This document shows, piece after piece, positions 41,164-47,468 of a stretch of 60,780 nt of DNA. Where the stretch lies: positions 1 through 60,780 of IMG/VR virus record IMGVR_UViG_3300010373_000010; one strand, given 5' to 3'. Positions within the stretch are counted from its first letter, which is position 1. Each line of letters opens with the position of its first letter. A program made the position numbers and the translations under genes. The stretch is from a virus. A model generated the notes under the pieces. The model saw only the letters and a program-made list of their open reading frames with translations. It ran no database searches and had not been told where the DNA came from.

Positions 41164-41892
41164 ATGAACACGCTTGACAAGATCGCGAGTGCTCACTACG
41201 TCGCAAACGATGCCCAGATCGAAGCCCTGGCGCGAGAACAGTATATATCCACGGCCCAGGTCTCGGTGGCCAATGCGACATATCTCAGGGTACTCGTCGC
41301 AGGCTGCCAAGCTGAACTTGGAGGAAGACGGGGCCGCGCACCGGTGCGACCCGACGCCCAGTCAGCGGTTCTGGAGCGAGTACACGAGCGCTTCTACGCC
41401 GCAGTGCTGAGAGGGGTGACCACTGAAGATGTGGTTGCGGATGATAGTCTGGATCGAGCAGAGAAGGGACGAAGGATGCTCGAACGCAACCGTCGGTCGG
41501 GCTTCGCGCGATCCGCAGCGACCACCCTGAGAAACTATGTCCAAGCCGGGGGTGATCTCCGTGCCTTGGACGTGGAAACCACCACGAAGACGGCGTTGCA
41601 GCAGTTCGTGGCATCAAAGGCTGCTCCTGATGTGGATCGGATCGGCGCGCGGGTCGCGCGGGCTGAGCGGACGTTGCTGGCTGCGCTGAAGCGCATGGCC
41701 AAGGAAGACCCCGACCGCGCGGCCGAGGCCATGGAAGCCATTACGGAGCATCTTCAAGTGGCTCTCAGTGAGCTGGAACCGAGTCCGCAAGTGGTTGCCG
41801 GAACTCAGGCAGAGGCCGCACCCACTCCCAGGCATGCTCGGACCCGAGTAGGCGTACCGTTCATGCGATTGCCACAGGGTAGATCGCCGTGA
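41164..41892 (+). CDS. Conserved hypothetical protein (242 aa), first gene of rightward islet
   Basis: ATG with TAGGAG 10-15 bases upstream. Helical throughout: DAQIEALAREQYISTAQVSVANATYLRVLVAGCQAELGG, then VHERFYAAVLRGVTTEDVVADDSLDRAEKGRRMLERNRRSGFARSAATTLRNYVQAGGDLRALDVETTTKTALQQF, a segment resembling a recurring phage protein pattern (Y-x-A-V-L-R-G-x-T-T, N-R-R-S-x-F-A-R, D-V-x-T-x-T-K). The tail is Pro/Ala-rich. Encoded opposite to all surrounding genes, it may be regulated separately. Possible nucleic-acid-binding regulator, not proven. Confidence 0.65.
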   Translation: MNTLDKIASAHYVANDAQIEALAREQYISTAQVSVANATYLRVLVAGCQAELGGRRGRAPVRPDAQSAVLERVHERFYAAVLRGVTTEDVVADDSLDRAEKGRRMLERNRRSGFARSAATTLRNYVQAGGDLRALDVETTTKTALQQFVASKAAPDVDRIGARVARAERTLLAALKRMAKEDPDRAAEAMEAITEHLQVALSELEPSPQVVAGTQAEAAPTPRHARTRVGVPFMRLPQGRSP

Positions 41893-42137
41893 CCACGCAC
41901 GACCCGGTATCCAATATCCAGCTCAGCAGGCTCGAATGCGTGTGGCTGTTGCGCCGTATGAGGCACGACCGCGACGAGTTATACGAGACCCTGCTAGCGC
42001 TGGAGGAACGGATCAAGAGCGGGCACAACGGAGAGCTTGTCAGCGCACACCATGCGATCGATGCTGATCTCATGATCTGCGACGCAGTGATACGAGAACT
42101 CTGGAAAACCTGCGGCACAGGAGAACATCCGAAATGA
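41889..42137 (+). CDS. Hypothetical helical protein (82 aa)
   Basis: GTG start overlapping the upstream TGA (GTGA). NIQLSRLECVWLLRRMRHDRDELYETLLALEERIKSG and HHAIDADLMICDAVIRELWKTCG suggest a two-helix hairpin. No family recognised. Coupled to both neighbours in the rightward islet. Confidence 0.6.
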   Translation: MTTHDPVSNIQLSRLECVWLLRRMRHDRDELYETLLALEERIKSGHNGELVSAHHAIDADLMICDAVIRELWKTCGTGEHPK

Positions 42138-42310
42138 AGACCCGATACCGGTTGGAACCGATACCAGACAGCACGCATCAATGGAGGTTGCTAATCCTGC
42201 GTCCACGGAAAGGCGCTCGCGGCGGTAAACGCTACGTGTGCATTGCCATCGGCACAGGGATGAAGAACATGCAGGAGTTGGAACACGCGCTGCGTAGGTA
42301 TCTCGCCTAG
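42134..42310 (+). CDS. Small basic protein (58 aa)
   Basis: ATG overlapping the previous stop (ATGA), ending seven bases before a terminator hairpin. TRYRLEPIPDSTHQWRLLILRPRKGARGGKRYVCIAIG with a final helix (NMQELEHALRRYLA) suggests a small beta-hairpin plus helix, strongly basic, compatible with nucleic-acid binding. Confidence 0.6.
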   Translation: MKTRYRLEPIPDSTHQWRLLILRPRKGARGGKRYVCIAIGTGMKNMQELEHALRRYLA

Positions 42311-42316
42311 AGAAAA

Positions 42317-42345
42317 GGGGCTGGCTCACAACCAGCCCCGATTCT
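42317..42345. terminator. Bidirectional terminator between converging genes
   Basis: GGGGCTGG (42317-42324) pairs with CCAGCCCC (42332-42339), loop of 7. Rightwards it is followed by GATTCTTTACTT, leftwards by CTTTTCT, so it can stop transcription from both the rightward islet and the leftward gene ending at 42346. Confidence 0.75.
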
Positions 42346-42531
42346 TTACTTCTTGGTCGCCTGGATAACCAGAATCACCAACATGAGCAGGATGCTGATA
42401 GCAGTCCCGTTCAACAGCTCCATCGGCGTCCGGCTGAACCACTGCTGGTTGGCAGTGTACATGTGCCAGTAGTCGAGGAACTGAAGGATCGGGCATAGCA
42501 ACAGCATCCCGGCTCCGATAAGCCTCATCAT
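42346..42531 (-). CDS. Two-segment small membrane protein (61 aa)
   Basis: ATG at 42531 overlapping the upstream stop (ATGA). MMRLIGAGMLLLCPILQFL and NGTAISILLMLVILVIQ are two hydrophobic segments around an aromatic loop (DYWHMYTANQQWFSRTP). The topology resembles small holins, but it lies in the early region far from the lysis cassette. Confidence 0.65.
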   Translation of the reverse strand: MMRLIGAGMLLLCPILQFLDYWHMYTANQQWFSRTPMELLNGTAISILLMLVILVIQATKK

Positions 42532-42833
42532 GGAGTTGTCTCCTGCGGTTGTGGCAATCGATTGTAATCCAACACACGACCCAGCGCTGTGCGCCAAGTC
42601 TCGAAATCGGCATTGAGAGCAACGTGCGCCATGCACGCACCCATGTTGTTCGTGATCTGAAAGCCACCGCTGCCCTTGATGCGAGCACCGTTGATGAACT
42701 TCGGCGGCAGGTAGTCGGCTTTGTAGCCGACGAGCTGTAGCATCTCGAGCACGCCGTCCGGCAATGGCGGCCCGATGACCCAGCCGGCGCCTTCTAACCA
42801 GCCGACTGTGCGGCGTGGATTTACGGGCGCCAC
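42528..42833 (-). CDS. Hypothetical protein (about 101 aa)
   Basis: NPRRTVGWLEGAGWVIGPPLPDGVLEMLQLVGYKADYLPPKFINGARIKGSGGFQITNNMGACMAHVALNADFETWRTALGRVL is mixed alpha/beta. Start uncertain: the GTG at 42833 minimises overlap with the upstream gene, while an in-frame ATG at 42896 would overlap it by 76 bases. No family recognised. Confidence 0.5.
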   Translation of the reverse strand: MAPVNPRRTVGWLEGAGWVIGPPLPDGVLEMLQLVGYKADYLPPKFINGARIKGSGGFQITNNMGACMAHVALNADFETWRTALGRVLDYNRLPQPQETTP

Positions 42834-42964
42834 AGCTCGATGCCCGCCTCGAAGGTCGATCGAACGACATGCCACACCACCCCAGCGATGTAGCACACTG
42901 GGATAATAGGCAACGTCATGATGACAGCGAGGCGCTGCATATTACGCCGTTGTGACTTGGTCAT
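42821..42964 (-). CDS. Small membrane protein (47 aa)
   Basis: ATG at 42964 with a perfect GGAGG. A basic N-terminus (TKSQRRNMQR) precedes one transmembrane segment (LAVIMTLPIIPVCYIAGVVW) and an amphipathic tail (HVVRSTFEAGIELWRP). Its ribosome-binding site lies just downstream of a strong hairpin (42982-43009). Confidence 0.65.
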   Translation of the reverse strand: MTKSQRRNMQRLAVIMTLPIIPVCYIAGVVWHVVRSTFEAGIELWRP

Positions 42965-42981
42965 TGTGGCCTCCAAAAAGA

Positions 42982-43009
42982 CAGCCCGCTCGATGCGCGC
43001 CGCGGGCTG
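42982..43009 (-). terminator. Terminator/attenuator-like hairpin before small membrane gene
   Basis: CAGCCCGC (42982-42989) pairs with GCGGGCTG (43002-43009). On the leftward strand it is followed at once by TCTTTTTGG and then the GGAGG of the gene starting at 42964, so it could act as a leaky terminator or attenuator for that gene. Confidence 0.6.
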
Positions 43010-43304
43010 GGGTCTGTAGTGAACGAACTCTACCACAGCAAAAACAACAAGGCTAGATCGCTGTCTCGTTGCAGTTGGCCACAGAGCGTTGGATGCAGCA
43101 GAACAGGGTGCAGCAGTAAGGCCGCGTCAGCCGGTCGGTCGCGCTCCAGTCAGGTAATATACCCTCTGGGCGTTGCCCTAGCACCTTTTCGCCTTGGGAT
43201 GGGCTCAGTGAACCCATTCCAAGACGCCAGCCCGTGCAGTGCTGTTTCGCTATTCTCACGGAGTAACCCGGGAAGTCAGCAGTCGCTGCGTGGGCTGGAC
43301 GGTC
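43010..43304. other. Non-coding stretch with hairpins
   Basis: No convincing gene was found between the hairpin at 43009 and the stop of the gene at 43305. CTTGGGATGGG (43193-43203) pairs with CCCATTCCAAG (43213-43223) with one wobble. A frame on the leftward strand (43053-43259, GTG start) has no ribosome-binding site. The stretch may encode a structured leader or small RNA. Confidence 0.4.
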
Positions 43305-43766
43305 TTAGGCTATGCCTCTTCGCATCACGGCGGCCGGCAGATGCGCCGAGACCGCGCTGCGGTCACTGGGCTTGTTGCGCACGACCCGCGTGATCTTGCG
43401 CACAGCCTTCAGCTTCCGCTTGGTCTCGTGGACGCGATTGGCGAACCGGATCAGATTGCGCCAGCGACGTTTCATCATGTAATCGATGTCGTACTGGTTG
43501 TTGGTTTCGCGTCGGATGCGATGCACGACTCGCGTATCGCTCTGGTCCCAGCGCATATACGACTGGCTCTCTCGATTGATGCTCTTGCCCAGCAGCACCG
43601 CTGCGCCGCCGGTCGGACAGAACCCGTTGCGGGCGCAGTGATCGGCGAACGCCTGCGTCAGCTCGAAGCTCTTGCCACCCAGCTCGTTCTGCAATTGGAC
43701 AGCGTAGCTGGCGTAGCATCCCCTGCGTACCTTCATGCAGTACGCGTATGTGACTCGTCTTGCCAT
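43305..43766 (-). CDS. Hypothetical basic protein (153 aa)
   Basis: ATG at 43766 with GAGGTAAC immediately upstream, a ribosome-binding pattern shared with several genes nearby. ARRVTYAYCMKVRRGCYASYAVQLQNELGGKSFELTQAFADHCARNGFC and a basic C-terminal half (DIDYMMKRRWRNLIRFANRVHETKRKLKAVRKITRVVRNK) suggest nucleic-acid interaction. Several cysteines are present without a clear zinc pattern. Confidence 0.6.
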   Translation of the reverse strand: MARRVTYAYCMKVRRGCYASYAVQLQNELGGKSFELTQAFADHCARNGFCPTGGAAVLLGKSINRESQSYMRWDQSDTRVVHRIRRETNNQYDIDYMMKRRWRNLIRFANRVHETKRKLKAVRKITRVVRNKPSDRSAVSAHLPAAVMRRGIA

Positions 43767-43767
43767 G

Positions 43768-44007
43768 TTACCTCGCTTTTGGAAGGTTGGATTCCAGGTA
43801 CTCGATCAGATACTTGGCATACGCCGTGACGAAATCATACTTCACGCCGTTGATCTCGAACACGAACTGGATCTCAGAATTGAGCACGGCTTGGCGATAC
43901 CGCTCTTTGAATTTCTCCAGCAGCGGTCTCGTCCAGCCGATGGTTGTGTCAGGCATGTGCAGATACTCCAGCAGCTTACCTCGGTGACCATGAAGCGCGT
44001 AGGCCAT
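43768..44007 (-). CDS. Hypothetical protein (79 aa)
   Basis: ATG at 44007 with AGG six bases upstream (a GTG at 44013 is an alternative). AYALHGHRGKLLEYLHMPDTTIGWTRPLLEKFKERYRQAVLNSEIQFVFEINGVKYDFVTAYAKYLIEYLESN is alpha/beta with an aromatic C-terminal helix. No family recognised. Confidence 0.6.
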   Translation of the reverse strand: MAYALHGHRGKLLEYLHMPDTTIGWTRPLLEKFKERYRQAVLNSEIQFVFEINGVKYDFVTAYAKYLIEYLESNLPKAR

Positions 44008-44170
44008 GGTCACCTGGGTAGACTACTTCATAATATCACCCGTGTTTGTATCAGCGCACCCTCCGGTGACAGCATGCTCGACCTCGCAGGAGAGGTTCGC
44101 GGACGTCACTAGGTTCGATCGGTCGGCTATTCAACCGGCGAAGCGGGCTGAGGGGGTGGTGGGAAGCAGG

Positions 44171-44290
44171 TTAGAACCCTTCTTCGTCGTCAGAGTCGCC
44201 CATCCCGAAGTGGATGAACTTGCCCGTGAGCAGGCACAGCGCGGCGTCGATTACGAACACCGCGATGGTAATCAGCGTGACCTCGATCAT
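44171..44290 (-). CDS. Tiny membrane protein (39 aa)
   Basis: ATG at 44290 overlaps the upstream stop (ATGA) and has GGAG nine bases before it. The peptide (MIEVTLITIAVFVIDAALCL...) has one transmembrane segment and an acidic tail (GMGDSDDEEGF). Coupling and ribosome-binding site support it. Confidence 0.6.
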   Translation of the reverse strand: MIEVTLITIAVFVIDAALCLLTGKFIHFGMGDSDDEEGF

Positions 44291-44529
44291 GAAAGCAGTC
44301 TCCGTCTTTCCATCCGCGGGAGCATGCTCCGGCACCAGCGGATCTCGGTGAGTATCACGGCCCTCCGGACCGCGCGAGCGCTCTGGCTATCCCAGCGCTC
44401 TGGGTACGCATCGATGTAGGCTAGCTCGTTCAGCAGGTCTTCGATCGTCCGGTGAAGGGTACCCAGGCCGGGCGTCGCAGACTCAGCATTCGAGCAGCTT
44501 GGGTCTTCCACGGGCCTTGCGTGCTGCAT
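44287..44529 (-). CDS. Hypothetical protein (80 aa)
   Basis: Overlaps the upstream gene by 47 bases and the downstream tiny gene by 4. HRTIEDLLNELAYIDAYPERWDSQSARAVRRAVILTEIRWCRSMLPRMERRRLL is helical and basic. No family recognised. Confidence 0.55.
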   Translation of the reverse strand: MQHARPVEDPSCSNAESATPGLGTLHRTIEDLLNELAYIDAYPERWDSQSARAVRRAVILTEIRWCRSMLPRMERRRLLS

Positions 44530-44692
44530 CGATCATCTCCGTGAGTTTAGACTGGCGCTCTCGGGCAGCATTACGCATGTCCTCAAGAGCGTTGATATAT
44601 CTATCCCAGGTCTGCTCAAAGTCAAGCTCGGCTGCATCCCCTCCATCAGTCGGGTTATGGCTCTGAGCAGAGCCTTGTTTAAGAAGGCTCAT
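44483..44692 (-). CDS. Hypothetical coiled-coil protein (69 aa)
   Basis: ATG at 44692 with GAGGTAACGAGT upstream. A polar start (SLLKQGSAQSHNPTDGGDAAE) leads to a helix (LDFEQTWDRYINALEDMRNAARERQSKLTEMIDAARKARGR). No family recognised. Confidence 0.58.
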   Translation of the reverse strand: MSLLKQGSAQSHNPTDGGDAAELDFEQTWDRYINALEDMRNAARERQSKLTEMIDAARKARGRPKLLEC

Positions 44693-44857
44693 ACTCGTTA
44701 CCTCGCTTTGTAACCAGGATCATAGAACACAGTCACAAAGCCCGCCCAGCCGGCGAGGCTAGGTAAGCCGTATGCTATCCGGGAACTTGATGACAACATC
44801 AGCGCAGTGCCTTCTGTCTCGTCGGTCCTCGGATCTACGCGGGCTGAGCGGGCTTTG
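44693..44857. repeat. Intergenic region with distant inverted repeat
   Basis: ACAAAGCCCGC (44735-44745) is the exact inverse of GCGGGCTTTGT (44848-44858), about 100 bases apart. The right arm is preceded by CGCGGGCTGAGC, a sequence also present at 41078-41091. No gene is seen in this gap. The arms belong to the recurring GCGGGCT element family of this region. Confidence 0.55.
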
Positions 44858-45178
44858 TCACGATGATCTACGTTCTCGGAATCGTCTCTGGCGCTCGCGG
44901 TTCAGCTCTCGCGTGTGCTCGCTGAGCTTATACTTGCGCTGCTGTACGGGCGTTGCGGTTGCGTCTACGTAACGCCCATGGTTTATCAGCCAGCGGCGTA
45001 ATCTACCAAATTTCCTTTGTAATCCAAGCACTTCCATTAGCTGCTGAAGCGTGCCTACTGGCGAGTCTGGATCATCCGGATCGAGCGTAAACCTATCCTC
45101 AAGGTCTATTTTTCCTGTAACGACTAGGCGCCGGATGAATAAGTAACGCTCATAGCACTTGGTCCAATGGTCTTTCAT
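44858..45178 (-). CDS. Hypothetical basic protein (106 aa)
   Basis: KDHWTKCYERYLFIRRLVVTGKIDLEDRFTLDPDDPDSPVGTLQQLMEVLGLQRKFGRLRRWLINHGRYVDATATPVQQRKYKLSEHTRELNRERQRRFRERR. The C-terminus is strongly basic and helical, and the middle could form a helix-turn-helix. First gene after the AT-rich promoter region, so an early regulator is a reasonable guess. No family recognised. Confidence 0.6.
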   Translation of the reverse strand: MKDHWTKCYERYLFIRRLVVTGKIDLEDRFTLDPDDPDSPVGTLQQLMEVLGLQRKFGRLRRWLINHGRYVDATATPVQQRKYKLSEHTRELNRERQRRFRERRSS

Positions 45179-45185
45179 ATGAACC

Positions 45186-45210
45186 TGTAACTGTGTACCG
45201 TGTAACTGTG
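45186..45210. repeat. Two direct repeats TGTAACTGTG in a promoter leader
   Basis: TGTAACTGTG occurs at 45186-45195 and 45201-45210 (period 15). A variant TGTAATTGTG lies at 45389-45398, and the inverse core (TAGTTACA) is repeated at 45336-45343 and 45344-45351. The sites straddle an AT-rich promoter and look like binding sites of one regulator or replication initiator. Confidence 0.55.
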
Positions 45211-45257
45211 CCTCGGAATACTCGCAGATCAGAGTGAGTAACGCAATGACGCGTAAC

Positions 45258-45280
45258 GCGGGCTGAGGGGCCGAGCCCGC
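45258..45280. repeat. GCGGGCT hairpin in leader
   Basis: GCGGGCT (45258-45264) pairs with AGCCCGC (45274-45280), loop of 9. One of several GCGGGCT/AGCCCGC hairpins between 41 and 47 kb; this one lies in the leader of the gene starting at 45178, between the putative operator and the two repeats. Confidence 0.55.
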
Positions 45281-45287
45281 ATGGTGC

Positions 45288-45308
45288 TATACAGTATACT
45301 ACTGTATA
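45288..45308. promoter_or_regulatory. Operator-like palindrome
   Basis: TATACAGTA (45288-45296) and TACTGTATA (45300-45308) are perfect inverted repeats around TAC. The palindrome lies just downstream of the predicted leftward start site, a classic repressor position. Confidence 0.6.
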
Positions 45309-45323
45309 ACATTATATATAATT

Positions 45324-45352
45324 ATTCTATTTTAATAGTTACATAGTTACAA
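45324..45352 (-). promoter_or_regulatory. Leftward sigma70-like promoter in AT-rich island
   Basis: On the leftward strand TTGTAA (45352-45347) and TAGAAT (45329-45324) are separated by exactly 17 bases, within an AT-rich island (about 45283-45365) that contrasts with the GC-rich genome. It would transcribe the genes from 45178 leftward. Confidence 0.6.
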
Positions 45353-45468
45353 TAATAGCTAAGTGATTGAATCTCTTAGCCGTCACTCTGTAATTGTGCC
45401 CCTGGCAACACGCACAAGGACACAATGACAGAGCCCTGAAGCCATCCTTGGCTTCAAGACCTTGCGGG

Positions 45469-46023
45469 CTAGGCGGCCTGAGCGACCTCGGCCTTGGGCG
45501 CCTTGGGGTCGTAGCCATTGGCCCGCGCGAAGGCCACCAATGCCGCCGAGAACTTCCGAGCTTCCGGCGTGACCTTGGGAATGTCGGTCCCGTCGAAATT
45601 CTCGGAATTGGTGGACTTGGCGACCAGCGACTTGAGCAGGCCCTCCACGGTCGTGCTCTGAGGGTCGCGCTCGTCGGTCAGATCGGCGAACGTGATCTCC
45701 ATCGCGCCGGCGACGTCGAAGTCTGATTCGAGCCGCTGCTTCGAGAGCTTGGCAGCCCAGACCTTCGTGCTCTTGTCCTGAGTCAGAATCAGCTTGCTGT
45801 TGCTGAACTTCTTGAACCAGAACGCGAGCGCCTTGACGCGCTGGCCATTCGGCAACGCATTCATCAGCGCCACCACGCCAGTCGTGTCTCCGTGCGCGCG
45901 AACGTGATCCAGGCCGGAGCACGCACAGACGTGTATGCTGTCCTGGACAGTCGCGGCCACGGTCTTCAGCTCAGCAACGGCCTTCATCAGGTCGCTCTGA
46001 GTCAGGAGCTTGATAGTAGCCAT
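45469..46023 (-). CDS. Conserved hypothetical protein (184 aa)
   Basis: ATG at 46023 (GAGG about 11 bases upstream); an extension to 46062 is less likely. ATIKLLTQSDLMKAVAELKTVAATVQDSIHVCACSGLDHVRAHGDTTGVVALMNALPNGQRVKALAFWFKKFSNSKLILTQDKSTKVWAAKL is a defined alpha/beta domain; KSTNSENFDGTDIPKVTPEARKFSAALVAFARANGYD follows. It resembles a family seen in early regions of other phages but no function is known. A hairpin (TGAAGCCA 45437-45444 / TGGCTTCA 45449-45456) follows its stop. Confidence 0.65.
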   Translation of the reverse strand: MATIKLLTQSDLMKAVAELKTVAATVQDSIHVCACSGLDHVRAHGDTTGVVALMNALPNGQRVKALAFWFKKFSNSKLILTQDKSTKVWAAKLSKQRLESDFDVAGAMEITFADLTDERDPQSTTVEGLLKSLVAKSTNSENFDGTDIPKVTPEARKFSAALVAFARANGYDPKAPKAEVAQAA

Positions 46024-46100
46024 ATGACTTAATCCTCGGTAGGTGTTAGGTGCTAAATGCACCGCAAAGCCCGCGTGGTAACACGGGCGATGCGCTGAAC

Positions 46101-46283
46101 TCAGCGTGATCTGTTAAGTACTTTGCTGCTATTGCTGCGAGCCGAACGCTCCCAGCGCTGATACGTAGACTTGCCGCGTTGCGCTTCGTGAATCCGTTGC
46201 GCGAGACCGTGATTCCTGTCATCGACAGCGTATTGCCTGCCGTTGATTAAGATAACCTTGCGGCCATGTAACTCTGTCAGCAT
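46101..46283 (-). CDS. Small basic protein (60 aa)
   Basis: ATG at 46283 with GAGGTAATCAAC upstream. LTELHGRKVILINGRQYAVDDRNHGLAQRIHEAQRGKSTYQRWERSARSNSSKVLNRSR starts with a beta-hairpin and continues as a basic helix. First gene of the leftward block, preceded by a long hairpin. Function unknown. Confidence 0.55.
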   Translation of the reverse strand: MLTELHGRKVILINGRQYAVDDRNHGLAQRIHEAQRGKSTYQRWERSARSNSSKVLNRSR

Positions 46284-46298
46284 GTTGATTACCTCAGT

Positions 46299-46343
46299 GG
46301 ACGGGCTAAGCGAGCCGCGCGTCGCAGCCCGCTTAGTCCGCCC
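46299..46343. repeat. Long imperfect hairpin at the head of the leftward block
   Basis: GGACGGGCTAAGCG (46299-46312) pairs with CGCTTAGTCCGCCC (46330-46343) with one wobble and one mismatch, extendable by GT/AC. It begins 16 bases upstream of the leftward ATG at 46283 and so would fold in its leader. Confidence 0.6.
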
Positions 46344-46828
46344 ACCGAGAATTTATGCCCTCTCGCGCGCGATGATTCGCGCCTCGGCCGTAGCGCGATA
46401 GACTGTCATTGCGACAGCGACGCTACGCGGGCTTGGTTCGGGAGAGAATCACTCCCAACGCCCTGTCGCGGCCCGTCATACACAGGGCATTACCCCTGGA
46501 GCGGTTTCGGTACTCCCGTTGCCTGAGATAGACGTGCTCTGGCGCTAGGGCCAAACCCTGTGAACAAGGCTTGGACGTCACGGCTCAGCGGCTACCCTGT
46601 AAGCGGCAAACCCGGTCAGTGCGTCGCAGGTTTCATGTGTCCGGTGATTCGGCGGGCTAGGCGACTAGGTCGCTTTGCCGTCCCTGCACCCCTTGGGATT
46701 CTGTGTTATGTTCAATCCCAGATTATGTCGCCTACCGGCATGTAGTCTGGACCAGGGGGTGGGGGGTGGCCATCGCGCGTCACCGCAGCCCGCCATACTT
46801 TCTCACCAAAAACCAACATACATACGTT
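46344..46828. other. Non-coding divergent region with nested hairpins
   Basis: Between the first leftward and first rightward genes I see no convincing gene. Hairpins include CGTAGCG/CGCTACG (46389-46395 with 46421-46427) enclosing CTGTC/GACAG, GCCCTGT/ACAGGGC (46460-46466 with 46482-46488), GCGAC/GTCGC (46661-46673) and TGGGATT/AATCCCA (46694-46700 with 46714-46720). The density of structure suggests structured RNA, regulatory leader or a replication origin. A frame at 46560-46745 lacks a ribosome-binding site. Confidence 0.5.
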
Positions 46829-47110
46829 ATGACTACATCATGGCTCGACTGCATTCCTGACGACATCGCTGCTGCTTACAAGTTAGTTGGAATACACGTG
46901 TTAGGATTCAGCATTTCTGAGCAGAAGCTCGTATTGGCATGGGGCCAAGGCTGTCGCGCAGACCCCGAGTTCACCGAGATGAAAGACGGCTACGATGGCA
47001 AAGCCCGCATATGGCGCATCCCGGTGCCCTCTCCGCGCGAGGAGTTCGAGAAGCCGCTCGACGAAGTCGCCGAGATCCACAGGCGTATTGCGGCCTCGCA
47101 GGCTCGGTGA
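46829..47110 (+). CDS. Hypothetical protein (93 aa), first rightward gene
   Basis: ATG at 46829 without a clear ribosome-binding site. The protein begins TTSWLDCIPDDIAAAYKLVGIHVLGFSISEQKLVLAWGQG and ends in a charged helix (PREEFEKPLDEVAEIHRRIAASQAR). It opens the rightward block, upstream of the tRNA-like gene. No family recognised. Confidence 0.55.
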   Translation: MTTSWLDCIPDDIAAAYKLVGIHVLGFSISEQKLVLAWGQGCRADPEFTEMKDGYDGKARIWRIPVPSPREEFEKPLDEVAEIHRRIAASQAR

Positions 47111-47124
47111 TATAAACACCGTCG

Positions 47125-47200
47125 AGACGGGTAGCTCAGTGGGAGAGCGTTGGCCATGCAGGCCGAAGGTCGCCGGTTCGAGTCCAGGCTCCGTCCGCCA
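47125..47200 (+). tRNA. tRNA-like gene, anticodon probably UGC (Ala) but atypical
   Basis: A cloverleaf can be drawn: acceptor AGACGGG/TCCGTCC (first pair A-C), D-arm GCTC-AGTGGGA-GAGC, anticodon stem TTGGC/GCCGA with loop CATGCAG (47155-47161), variable AGGTC, T-arm GCCGG-TTCGAGT-CC(A)GGC with a bulged A, and an encoded CCA (47198-47200). In this fold the anticodon is TGC, but position 33 is A instead of the near-universal T. It may be a degenerate tRNA-Ala or a tRNA mimic. The encoded CCA and conserved D- and T-loop bases support a tRNA origin. Confidence 0.7.
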
Positions 47201-47224
47201 TCCTAACCAACACGAGTCTCACCA

Positions 47225-47380
47225 ATGAGCAACTTCAGTAAGCTGGAAAACAAGCTCGAAAAGAAGGGCATGAGCAAGAAGGAAGCTGGCGGTATCGCCT
47301 ACAACGCCGGCAAGGCGAAGTACGGCAAAGCCGGCATGGCCCGCAAGGCGGCGGCCGGTCGCGCGCGAAAGCGCGGCTGA
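47225..47380 (+). CDS. Small Lys/Ala-rich basic protein (51 aa)
   Basis: SNFSKLENKLEKKGMSKKEAGGIAYNAGKAKYGKAGMARKAAAGRARKRG is highly basic and helical, like short phage proteins with the K-x-L-E-x-x-L-x-x-x-G-x-S-x-x-x-A-x-x-I-A-x-x-A/N-x-G pattern. It could bind nucleic acid or be a minor virion component. A hairpin terminator follows the stop by 10 bases. Confidence 0.65.
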   Translation: MSNFSKLENKLEKKGMSKKEAGGIAYNAGKAKYGKAGMARKAAAGRARKRG

Positions 47381-47389
47381 GTCGCCGAA

Positions 47390-47432
47390 TCTCGTATCCC
47401 GCGTGGGTCACTCCCGTGGGATACGAGAATTT
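47390..47432 (+). terminator. Terminator-like hairpin after the small basic gene
   Basis: TCTCGTATCCC (47390-47400) pairs with GGGATACGAGA (47418-47428), 11 perfect pairs, followed by ATTTCTT. It separates the small basic gene from the promoter of the packaging operon. Confidence 0.7.
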
Positions 47433-47433
47433 C

Positions 47434-47462
47434 TTGACGGCCAAGCATACGCATGTTTTACT
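47434..47462 (+). promoter_or_regulatory. Sigma70-like promoter of the packaging/head operon
   Basis: TTGACG (47434-47439) and TTTACT (47457-47462) are separated by exactly 17 bases, directly after a terminator hairpin. The predicted start site falls at about 47469, at or next to the ATG of the first gene, which lacks a ribosome-binding site; a leaderless message is possible. Confidence 0.6.
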
Positions 47463-47468
47463 CTCGCC

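Noticed and set aside
42346-42870. 174-aa frame upstream of the two-segment membrane protein
   Set aside because: The extension overlaps two other genes in another frame and is Arg/Ser-rich; the ATGA-coupled ATG at 42531 explains the gene.
43053-43259. 68-codon leftward frame in the 43.0-43.3 kb gap
   Set aside because: GTG start without ribosome-binding site; composition unlike neighbouring genes and overlaps a strong hairpin.
46560-46745. 61-codon rightward frame in the divergent region
   Set aside because: GTG start, no ribosome-binding site, sequence overlaps several hairpins and has no conserved feature.
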